A program made the position numbers and the translations under genes. Below the pieces are notes generated by a model. The model searched no databases. It was not told the origin of the DNA and worked only from the letters and a program-made list of their open reading frames with translations. Of a DNA stretch of 64,000 bases, positions 38,101-44,256 are shown in pieces. Each line of letters opens with the position of its first letter. Within the stretch, counting starts at the first letter, position 1. This stretch comes from Longitalea luteola (lineage in GTDB: Bacteria > Bacteroidota > Bacteroidia > Chitinophagales > Chitinophagaceae): the NCBI RefSeq assembly GCF_017356035.1, contig NZ_JAFIQX010000012.1, forward strand, positions 124,001 to 188,000, in the 5' to 3' direction.

Positions 38101-39396
38101 GAATCGCCTGACCTTAATACCACAGCCTGGAATAAAAGCGGCTACAACTGTTTCCTTACCAATTTCGGCGAGGAGACGGTGATCGCCCTGCTGAAATATG
38201 CGCCTGATCCTGACAAAGCCGCCATCATTGGTTATTTCAATACCCACAAAATGGTGCTGCCTCGTCTCTATAAGTTGATCGACAATAAAGGTATTATTGA
38301 TGATCAGAATTTCGACCAGTTCATCAGGGAGCTTATCAAAGCCAACGCCCTTTACCTGGCGGCAAAACGCGCTAAACCCAGTGATACGGCAATTACCATA
38401 AAGTGGGCAATACCCAATGCGCTGGATATCATTAAAGGGGTAAGCTTTAACAGTGAAGGAAAGCTGATGATCAACTATGCTACCTATGATTTAAGCCCGG
38501 CAGGTTTCATTATGCCTATCGTGGTTGGTCCGCTGGGCACATTGGCGGGTTTCTCTTTCGATCAAACCAAACCGGTTGATCCTTTGGCAATAGTGAACCT
38601 GGTGATACCTGAGCCTGACAGTAAATACTGGCCTGATCTGAAAGATCCTAAACAGTTCCCCTATACGTTACAGATCCCGGCCGTATCTGCTGCCTGGATG
38701 ATCAATAAGACTACCAATGACAAGATCCAGATGGGAGTGGATCTTGCCCTGATAGCCTTGAGCGCCGGTGAGTATGCGGCTGCCAAAGGAGCGTTGCAAT
38801 ACATTTGGATAACCGCAAAAATTGCGGTGCCGGCGGCAAATGAGTTCATGAAAACACCAGCGGGCAACCGGGCCATCAAAAAGCTCTACGGTGCAGAAGA
38901 TCCCAACGTGAGCCCGGAGGTAAGAAAAGAACGGGAGCAGAAGGCCGAGGCCTTTATCAACAGGTATAACACCTTTACCAATCTTGTGAACCTGGGCGCC
39001 ATGGGTGAAGGTATGTACAGTCTTTACAAAAATGTACGGGGTTCTGTAGATGACATGAAACAACTGGGCATGACAGACGAAACCGGCACACTGGGCAAAT
39101 TGGAAACAGACCTCAACAAAATAGATGACGGTATGCCCGATAATTTAAAGTTGGGCAAACTGACCAGTGCACTGACGGCAGAAGAAGCAGCCCTGTATAA
39201 AAAGCTGGCCGGGAAACATGGCCGGGTCGCAGACGAATTTTTGTATATGGAAAAAGCCACCAAGGCGAAGTTCATGGATGATTTTGCCAATGCAAGTGAG
39301 GATGTGCTGAATGCGCTGAATAAAGAAAATTCTGAATTGTTGGCAGGCTGGAAAAATTTCCGCAAAAAATATCCAAATGAAGTTTTATGCAACTAA
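35101..39396 (+). CDS. TANFOR-like polymorphic toxin carrier protein
   Basis: About 1431 residues from ATG 35101 (a GTG 15 bases earlier is possible). Signal peptide ends PLNAQ. Residues about 25-290 resemble what I recall as the TANFOR domain of Bacteroidetes polymorphic toxins: QLLPPYTLNTSEYFQGTQER, LEGITRSQFQQ, LPEGFYQFCFEAYEY, FQWTPRNMG, LLIPGKRYGWRIRAQSSNG. An FN3 domain follows (about 295-390), then a beta-sandwich, a long Glu/Lys/Ala helical region with SP-A-T and PEQKAEAEQKL (about 490-680), and further mixed domains. Near the end is a hydrophobic helical pretoxin-like segment (QMGVDLALIALSAGEYAAAK). The chain stops after NSELLAGWKNFRKKYPN with no nuclease domain. It overlaps the toxin gene by 10 bases. 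Confidence 0.75.
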   Translation: MIRAIRLAKLTVLLLAMQLPLNAQVYPVQVVSQLLPPYTLNTSEYFQGTQERLVVLLTNTDLTKPALQVRLKMSIQGQNAKLKSRDGVYYPPITLDAGVPQRITLADLAPYFNINNLELEGITRSQFQQSQKLPEGFYQFCFEAYEYNTNRLVGRSHCAMAWISLLDPPLLNLPRKTESIAYKDPSNIIFQWTPRNMGSPTAAFNTEYEFTLVELWDNGIAPEAAFGTTQPLYRTTTQATTLLYGPAEPLLIPGKRYGWRIRAQSSNGSQNTDAYRNNGYSEIFWFTYQRDCPMPFNVQSEVSGGRATITWNAALQQTRFSVDYREKGQTANQWYTVNSSTNRVMLYDLKKDKQYEYRVGAYCDVNNGATFPANGAVYSDIKSFYIDGSSVDAEAGCNILQPELKITNRNPIQTLMSGDVIMAGDFPVKLITIQGQSSFTGTGYITIPFLGKVAVKVRFSGITVNTDKQLIGGVIETTYDKEAKQIADVTDFTGDPKSVAILKDLRDSMPDPDTAPLDDLLEFAEKLSEVSPATIDNALALTPAEKTQLKQNIAAMEEARDVLEDKNTTPEQKAEAEQKLRDAVKQAAPIVDKLGETVGKGLQSVVSKWFNNVREFLKGYRGTEADRQQAAQWHKTTDSLVAVLMQSRNVPNSLLDSLDKATRAATPAWIALERAVTCNAPDESQSPKGPYMFDDVMNDYSCYVALGNKQYDVIDRVYETAKNNLFESAEDKVIEKLVIRNSMADGATVYTPDAKEYKIKGTIINYTIDINGALSSFTFNGNGYVAAYNVDRKTNVRTGFAGYVILEKAKGMSDKDGFFNYATAKANGYMFDIDNHWELQQRNADIVKMVEYYFGKYGDKDNNLLLNDNPAIREEIMALVKQLPNALFKVEKDPNYVQFLDLVKFRDHLKQQLKTIESAIDRMQKLINAYKKAKGDRTPEMLQVLHAGLDKDLDDARCKITKELESWNITAVKYSADRASLGIFEKLSQTLRLDLLQMMYESPDLNTTAWNKSGYNCFLTNFGEETVIALLKYAPDPDKAAIIGYFNTHKMVLPRLYKLIDNKGIIDDQNFDQFIRELIKANALYLAAKRAKPSDTAITIKWAIPNALDIIKGVSFNSEGKLMINYATYDLSPAGFIMPIVVGPLGTLAGFSFDQTKPVDPLAIVNLVIPEPDSKYWPDLKDPKQFPYTLQIPAVSAAWMINKTTNDKIQMGVDLALIALSAGEYAAAKGALQYIWITAKIAVPAANEFMKTPAGNRAIKKLYGAEDPNVSPEVRKEREQKAEAFINRYNTFTNLVNLGAMGEGMYSLYKNVRGSVDDMKQLGMTDETGTLGKLETDLNKIDDGMPDNLKLGKLTSALTAEEAALYKKLAGKHGRVADEFLYMEKATKAKFMDDFANASEDVLNALNKENSELLAGWKNFRKKYPNEVLCN

Positions 39397-40409
39397 TTAA
39401 GAATATCATGCAATCGAGGATATTGCGTAACCTATTTGTAATTTTCGCGTGTTGCCTGTTGCAGTGTTTACATGCACGGTCGCAATGTATTATTGAGGCG
39501 CTTGCCAAAGACTTACAAAATCCACCCGCGGGCTTCGATGACTTTCTCAAGGGTAATAGTGAAGGCATGATGGCCTATAAAAAACTGGTGGGTAATCCGC
39601 AGGTGAGAAGGGATGTGGATGCGTTGAAAGCTACTTCTAAATTACTGAAGGACCATGCCGATTATTTTAAGGATTATCCCGGGCATTTCGAAAAGATCCT
39701 CAAGAACCTCGTTAGCCAGGAAGTGAAGGTAAGATGTAATGGCTGTTCGGGAAGGAATTTTGGCATCCCTAAGCTGGACCAGATTATCGATGATATGGAT
39801 TGGGTGCTGGCAAACTTCAAGGACAAGAATGTAAGCGTTCATAAGCTGTTTACGGAAATGGGCACCCAGGGTGGTTATAATGTTTACAAAGCGGATGGCG
39901 GGGCATTTATGATCAACGCAATAAGGCAACAGGCAGCAGCAGACGCCAATTATGTAAAATCTATTCAAAAATTCGAGTACAAATTCCTGGATGACGGAAG
40001 TTTTGAAGCGGACCTGTATCGTTTAGTAGATGATAAGATGCAATTGTCGGAATTCAAAAGCCTTGGCGAGAGCAGATGGTATAACTTTAGCACCGATGCT
40101 CAAAGCGTTAAACAATTCCTGGCTTATTTCAAGAATAAACAAAAATTTGAATACTTCGCCAATGCTTCTAAATTGGGAGGCGTTGATAAAGCGAAACAAT
40201 TGGTCAGGGGGCAATTTGTAAAGCTGTTTAAAGATAAAGATACGGGCGCACAGCTGTTCAAAATAAATGCCTCTTTTTTCAAAAATATCAAATACGGGGA
40301 TAAAACAATTAATATTGCGGATGCGGAGGAATTAGCAAAATTATGCGAAGAGGCTGCTTTTGCCAATTCATCATTGTTTAATTTCGTTAACGTAATTGAG
40401 ATTAAATGA
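39387..40409 (+). CDS. Secreted PD-(D/E)xK-type nuclease toxin (displaced toxin tip)
   Basis: Protein of 340 residues (333 from ATG 39408) with its own signal peptide ending HARSQ. After a helical pre-region with NSEGMMAYKK (57-66) and a CxxC (C117, C120), the segment FEADLYRLVDDKMQLSEFKS carries D209 and E222-x-K224. This fits the PD-(D/E)xK nuclease core in the setting typical of Bacteroidetes toxin C-termini (preceding amphipathic helix, then FEYKF strand). A TGA lies 9 bases before the ATG in the same frame, so the gene is not a simple frameshifted end of the carrier. The start overlaps the carrier stop (ATGCAACTAA), and the end overlaps the next gene by ATGA. The base composition is visibly more AT-rich than the upstream operon. 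Confidence 0.7.
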   Translation: MQLIKNIMQSRILRNLFVIFACCLLQCLHARSQCIIEALAKDLQNPPAGFDDFLKGNSEGMMAYKKLVGNPQVRRDVDALKATSKLLKDHADYFKDYPGHFEKILKNLVSQEVKVRCNGCSGRNFGIPKLDQIIDDMDWVLANFKDKNVSVHKLFTEMGTQGGYNVYKADGGAFMINAIRQQAAADANYVKSIQKFEYKFLDDGSFEADLYRLVDDKMQLSEFKSLGESRWYNFSTDAQSVKQFLAYFKNKQKFEYFANASKLGGVDKAKQLVRGQFVKLFKDKDTGAQLFKINASFFKNIKYGDKTINIADAEELAKLCEEAAFANSSLFNFVNVIEIK

Positions 40410-41422
40410 GACAAATTAATAATGTATTCGTCTGGTCGTTATTAGAAAAACAATTGTTTTATACGGATGATGTAAATAACCTGTTTTGTATAGACGCATT
40501 AAATAATGAAGCGTCTGAAAAATATAATTTAAGTTATGAGCCATCTTATTTCTATCAGCTCCCGGATGAGCGCTTTATTATTGTCGATCATGTAAATAAA
40601 CCTTCTTCTATCTATTCGGCCAGCAAACTGGAGCCATTTAATATGGATGAGGCAGGCCGCATTGCTATTCAGGAGCAGGATGCCAGGTATCTGGTTCTGT
40701 ATAAAGGACATCTGGACGAGAAAGTATACAGGATCTTCGACTGGGTAAAAAACAAGGTGACTGCAGAAGCCAAAACACCATTTACCATTGTAAAGGACAA
40801 AGCACTTAGCTTCAATGAAGGTGTACTGAATTGTTATAACCTGCAGGGAGAGCTGAGCTGGCAATACAAACCAGGGGCGGCTGATCCGCAATTGGATAAG
40901 GACGAGCCGGCGAAGATGATCGGTTTGTATAAAAATGAACTGTGGATCCAGCCCAATAGTAACAGCTTTATGGTTCTGGATGTATTAACAGGTAAACCCG
41001 TTATTCCTGTTTTCAATGTAAAAGAGGAGTTAGGGCTTACGAGCTTTTCGATAGGGAACGCTTACCTGGACGAGCATGCGGGTAAGATCAGGATCATTGC
41101 CTATTCGTATTATCTTGAGGTGGACCTGGCAACGCATAAAGCCCTGTTGAGAAAGAAACAGGAGGGAGGTTGGCGAATCGAGAACAGCCGGTTCTATGCA
41201 GGTGATCCCCGGGTTTATTTTACCGGGAATAATACATTTTCAGCAACGTCGATGGGAAATATTATGGCAGGTATCTTCAATACCGAAACCCTCGAAATTG
41301 AATGGCATTATTCATTGCCCGATGACGATAAGTATCATTTCTTTGTAGACGCGCCGCAGGCCAATGAGAAGCATATTGCGGTGAAAGACAGTAATAAAAC
41401 ACTTTATCTGTTTGAAAGGTAA
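40406..41422 (+). CDS. Putative immunity protein (beta-propeller-like, cytoplasmic)
   Basis: Protein of 338 residues without signal peptide or membrane segment. It is made of repeated short strands with aspartate turns (LFCIDALNNE, VYRIFDWVKNK, NCYNLQGELSWQYKP, LYLFER at the end), which suggests a WD/PQQ-like beta-propeller. Translation is coupled to the toxin gene by an ATGA overlap. It is the only operon member lacking an export signal, as expected of an immunity protein protecting the cytoplasmic DNA or RNA. It is longer than most known immunity proteins and I recognise no immunity family, so the role is inferred from context. The first 150 bases are strikingly AT-rich. Confidence 0.6.
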   Translation: MRQINNVFVWSLLEKQLFYTDDVNNLFCIDALNNEASEKYNLSYEPSYFYQLPDERFIIVDHVNKPSSIYSASKLEPFNMDEAGRIAIQEQDARYLVLYKGHLDEKVYRIFDWVKNKVTAEAKTPFTIVKDKALSFNEGVLNCYNLQGELSWQYKPGAADPQLDKDEPAKMIGLYKNELWIQPNSNSFMVLDVLTGKPVIPVFNVKEELGLTSFSIGNAYLDEHAGKIRIIAYSYYLEVDLATHKALLRKKQEGGWRIENSRFYAGDPRVYFTGNNTFSATSMGNIMAGIFNTETLEIEWHYSLPDDDKYHFFVDAPQANEKHIAVKDSNKTLYLFER

Positions 41423-41440
41423 AATAATTGTTTTGCTGAA

Positions 41441-41467
41441 TAAAAATGCCGGGACATTGCCCGGCAT
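41441..41467 (-). terminator. Rho-independent terminator after DUF3826
   Basis: ATGCCGGG (41446-41453) pairs with CCCGGCAT (41460-41467), loop of 6. Read on the minus strand it is followed by TTTTTATTC. It may also slow polymerase coming from the toxin operon, but there is no T-run on that side. Confidence 0.85.
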
Positions 41468-41492
41468 GATATTGAAGTAGTAAGCTGGCGCG

Positions 41493-42170
41493 TTACTTTT
41501 TGTTTTTAGCTTTTTCCGCCTTTACCTTATCAACATAGGCTTTGAATAGCTGGCGCCAGTTGCGGCCATTGTTGTTTAAATACTGCTCACATTTGGTCTT
41601 GTAGATCTCGAAAATGGCGGAGATCTGTTTCATACTTTTATAATCGATGGCCTGCTCACGAGCCTGTTTAAGATATTCCAGGATCTTTTTTTCTTCTTCC
41701 GGTTTCAGGTCTGGAACAATGGCCTGGTATCCCTTCAGGGTGAATGCTACTTTACCAATGGTGTATTGATCGAGGATGTATTCAACCTGTTCAGGGGTAA
41801 GTTCTTTGTTCAATACATCCATCAGGTCTTTATGAATGGAGGCCGGCATGGCAGAATTGGCAATGATCTGCCGGTCAAGCTCAGACAGTTTGTTACCCGT
41901 AGCAGGATTGATGCCGGCAGGAACCGTGGTGAAGGGGTGTGTATTATTCCAGTCCCGAATGGCTATTAAATGAGCGGTAATCGCCGTAGTTACTCTTTTC
42001 TCTTTGTCGCCGTCGGTCAGTTTCAATCCGGCTGACCATTCCGCTGCTTTTTTGGCTGCTTCTGCATTGGCTTTGGCCGTTGCTTCTGCAATTTTGGAAC
42101 TGTCAGCCTGCGCCCGGGAAAAGAAGGGGAGTAAAAAGCAGAGTGCAATAGTAAATGGCAAAAATTTCAT
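41493..42170 (-). CDS. DUF3826 domain protein
   Basis: Exported protein of 225 residues with signal peptide ending FSRAQ. It matches DUF3826 (PF12875), including YILDQYTIGKVAFTLKGYQA, VPDLKPEEEKKILEYLKQAR, IFEIYKTKCEQYL and NGRNWRQLF. The family is mostly found beside pectin or other polysaccharide-degradation genes in Bacteroidota; its molecular role is unknown. Here it stands alone, with the toxin operon on one side (convergent) and the Crp/Fnr gene on the other (divergent). Confidence 0.85.
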   Translation of the reverse strand: MKFLPFTIALCFLLPFFSRAQADSSKIAEATAKANAEAAKKAAEWSAGLKLTDGDKEKRVTTAITAHLIAIRDWNNTHPFTTVPAGINPATGNKLSELDRQIIANSAMPASIHKDLMDVLNKELTPEQVEYILDQYTIGKVAFTLKGYQAIVPDLKPEEEKKILEYLKQAREQAIDYKSMKQISAIFEIYKTKCEQYLNNNGRNWRQLFKAYVDKVKAEKAKNKK

Positions 42171-42312
42171 CGTTACTTCAGTATTAAGTGTTTAAAACAC
42201 ACCTAAGACGGCAGAATACGATCGATAGTTGCAGCTTTTCATAGATATCGTCGGCTTACTACCTGCATTATATTAAGCCAGAATATTTGCCGGAGTGAAT
42301 AAACAAGGTGTT

Positions 42313-42320
42313 TATCTTTG
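42313..42320 (+). promoter_or_regulatory. -7 box directly before the Crp/Fnr start
   Basis: TATCTTTG, exact TAnnTTTG, ends 4 bases before the ATG at 42325. Transcription would begin at or next to the start codon, giving a leaderless messenger. A TTTG 23 bases upstream is a poor -33 element. Confidence 0.5.
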
Positions 42321-42324
42321 ATCA

Positions 42325-42906
42325 ATGTACGATCTGTTATCAAATCATATAGCCCGGCATGTAACGCTCAGTGAACTGGATCAGCAGACCTTTTTCGCCG
42401 CCTTGAAACCGGTAAAGCTGCGGCGGCATCAATATCTGCTGCAGGAAGGAATGGTTTGCCGTCACGACCATTTCGTGATCAAAGGCGGCGTACGGCAGTA
42501 TGAAGTGGATAACAAGGGTCACGAGAAAGTCATTCATTTCGGTTTTCAGGATTGGTGGATCACCGACCGCTATAGCTGGTTAACCGGCTCGCCTTCCATA
42601 TACAATATCCAGGCGCTGGAAGACAGCGAACTGCTGCAAATAGATAAAGATACCCTTGATCAATTGTTTATCAATATACCGCGGCTTGAAAGGTATTTTC
42701 ATATTGTATTGCAACATACGTTCGCTTACTGGCAGGAACGCATTCTCGTGCTGCAAAAGCCAGCCATGGAAAGGTATCTCCATTTCAGAAAGCTATACGG
42801 TCACCTTGAACAAAGATTGTCACAACAGCACATCGCTTCCTATCTGGGTATAACCCGGGAAAGCCTTAGCCGGCTAAGGAATCAGTCGGCTCAGCGCGGC
42901 AGCTAA
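42325..42906 (+). CDS. Crp/Fnr-family transcriptional regulator
   Basis: Protein of 193 residues with an N-terminal cyclic-nucleotide-binding-like beta-roll (about 10-125; GMVCRHDHFVIKGGVRQY), a dimerisation helix, and a C-terminal winged HTH. The cAMP-binding signature (GE-L/I-x(5)-R-S/T-A) is absent, as in many Bacteroidota members. The recognition helix reads TRESLSR, and R178, E179 and R183 match the positions of E. coli CRP that read TGTGA. A perfect TGTGA-N6-TCACA palindrome begins 3 bases past its stop codon, upstream of the DoxX gene. It probably controls the DoxX/DinB genes and perhaps senses redox or metabolic state. Confidence 0.9.
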   Translation: MYDLLSNHIARHVTLSELDQQTFFAALKPVKLRRHQYLLQEGMVCRHDHFVIKGGVRQYEVDNKGHEKVIHFGFQDWWITDRYSWLTGSPSIYNIQALEDSELLQIDKDTLDQLFINIPRLERYFHIVLQHTFAYWQERILVLQKPAMERYLHFRKLYGHLEQRLSQQHIASYLGITRESLSRLRNQSAQRGS

Positions 42907-42908
42907 AA

Positions 42909-42924
42909 TGTGATAATTGTCACA
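42909..42924. promoter_or_regulatory. Perfect CRP-type binding site
   Basis: TGTGATAATTGTCACA: both pentamer arms match the CRP consensus TGTGA-N6-TCACA exactly. Its centre is about 65 bases before the start predicted from the degenerate -7 box CATCTTTG at 42970-42977, close to a class I activator position. The upstream gene encodes a regulator with the matching recognition helix. Confidence 0.65.
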
Positions 42925-42996
42925 GTAAAAAATTACCAAATGTCACCACCCTGTACATGAGGCTGTCTGCATCTTTGTGCTCTAAAATGTTAAACA

Positions 42997-43464
42997 ATGA
43001 CCAAAGATCTGATCCAATTTCTCATTGCTACAGACAGTGGCTTCACAGGTTTTATCTTAAGAATTACGTTGGGTGGAGTACTATTTCCACATGCTGCACA
43101 AAAATTGTTCGGATGGTTCAATGGCCCGGGTTTGTCGGGTGAAATGCATTTTATGACAACGCAGGCAGGCTTGTCAGCAGTAACTGCAGTTCTTGCTATT
43201 GTTGTTGAATGTACCGGAACATTCATGTTACTTACCGGTGCTGTTACCAGGCTGGCAGCTGTGGGTGTTTTCGGATTATTTATAGGCATGATAACGGTGT
43301 GGCATCACAAACATGGCTTTTTTATGAACTGGTTTGGGAAACTTCCGTCGGGCAAGGAAGGCTTTGAGTTCCATCTGCTGGTGCTAGGCCTATGTATTGC
43401 CATTTTTATTGAAGGCGGAGGCCGTTTTTCTGTTGACAAATGGATAGCTGATATTTGGAAATAA
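42997..43464 (+). CDS. DoxX-family membrane protein
   Basis: Inner-membrane protein of 155 residues with four predicted TM helices. It shows the DoxX pattern: FILRITLGGVLFPHAAQKLFGWFNG in the first part (with the conserved HAAQKL motif), then the hydrophobic helices VVECTGTFMLLTGAVTRLAA and LLVLGLCIAIFIEGGG. DoxX proteins are linked to thiol redox and oxidative stress responses in some bacteria; the exact chemistry is unsettled. The CRP-type site and Crp/Fnr gene upstream suggest regulated expression. Confidence 0.88.
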   Translation: MTKDLIQFLIATDSGFTGFILRITLGGVLFPHAAQKLFGWFNGPGLSGEMHFMTTQAGLSAVTAVLAIVVECTGTFMLLTGAVTRLAAVGVFGLFIGMITVWHHKHGFFMNWFGKLPSGKEGFEFHLLVLGLCIAIFIEGGGRFSVDKWIADIWK

Positions 43465-43576
43465 TATGATTCACGGGAAACACCCTCTTCCGCCTGGATT
43501 GTGATTGTACTACCACTTTCAGGTAATTGCGATTTCAGCAAATGGTGGTAACTTCAGCGAATACAAAACTAATGAT

Positions 43577-44224
43577 ATGAAGCCTTACCTTACCACCAAC
43601 CGCCGGGCATTTATTAAGACTACTGCCACGTTAACTGCCGGCTTAACTGCAATCCCAACCATGTTGATGGCCGCCGATACGCCTGTTGAGGAGGGTATCC
43701 ATATTATCGGGCCCAAAGAAGGTTTCTCGCCACAGATCGGTACCCTGGTATCGATGATGAACTGGATGCGGGATACGGTGTTGCGTTCAGTAAAAGGATT
43801 GAAACAGGAGGAACTGGACTATCTGCATGATGCAAAATCAAACACCATAGGCGCTATGTTATTGCACCTGGCTGCCACGGAAGTTTTTTACCAGGGAAAT
43901 ACATTTGAGGGTTTGAGAGATTTTAAGGACAAAGCCACCTGGTCGATCCCCATGAGCCTGGGTGAGCAGGGCCGCAAGACCATCAAAGGACATGATCTGG
44001 CCTATTATGTGAACATTCTTACGGAAACCCGCGAGAAGACGCTGACCGAGCTGCGCAAGCGCGATGATAAATGGCTGATGACCGTAGACCCGAAATTTTT
44101 CGGGGGTCAGCCCACCAATAATTACTGCAAATGGTTCCATGTGGTGGAGCATGAATCGAACCACAATGGACAGATCAAGTATATCAAGGGCCGGTTGCCG
44201 GGCGCAACAGGAGGAGGGGATTAG
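43577..44224 (+). CDS. DinB-family protein with Tat-like signal
   Basis: Protein of about 215 residues from ATG 43577. The N-terminus NRRAFIKTTATLTAGLTA has the RR-x-F-x-K pattern of a twin-arginine signal. The body is a DinB-type four-helix bundle with the expected metal-binding His positions: one in LLHLAATEVF and two in HVVEHESNHNGQI. DinB/YfiT-like proteins act as metal-dependent thiol transferases or hydrolases in some cases. A secreted member is a little unusual. It follows the DoxX gene at about 110 bases and may share its control. Confidence 0.8.
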   Translation: MKPYLTTNRRAFIKTTATLTAGLTAIPTMLMAADTPVEEGIHIIGPKEGFSPQIGTLVSMMNWMRDTVLRSVKGLKQEELDYLHDAKSNTIGAMLLHLAATEVFYQGNTFEGLRDFKDKATWSIPMSLGEQGRKTIKGHDLAYYVNILTETREKTLTELRKRDDKWLMTVDPKFFGGQPTNNYCKWFHVVEHESNHNGQIKYIKGRLPGATGGGD

Positions 44225-44256
44225 TAAAGCATCATGCGCGAATCTTTTTTATAGAT

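Noticed and set aside
39378-39396. Carrier and toxin as one gene split by a sequencing frameshift
   Set aside because: There is a stop codon (TGA 39378-39380) in the toxin frame 9 bases before its ATG, and the toxin has a complete signal peptide, so two genes are more likely.
42188-42200. GTGTTTAAAACAC palindrome as a Crp/Fnr site
   Set aside because: It does not match TGTGA-N6-TCACA or TTGAT-N4-ATCAA; it is only noted as a possible separate operator.
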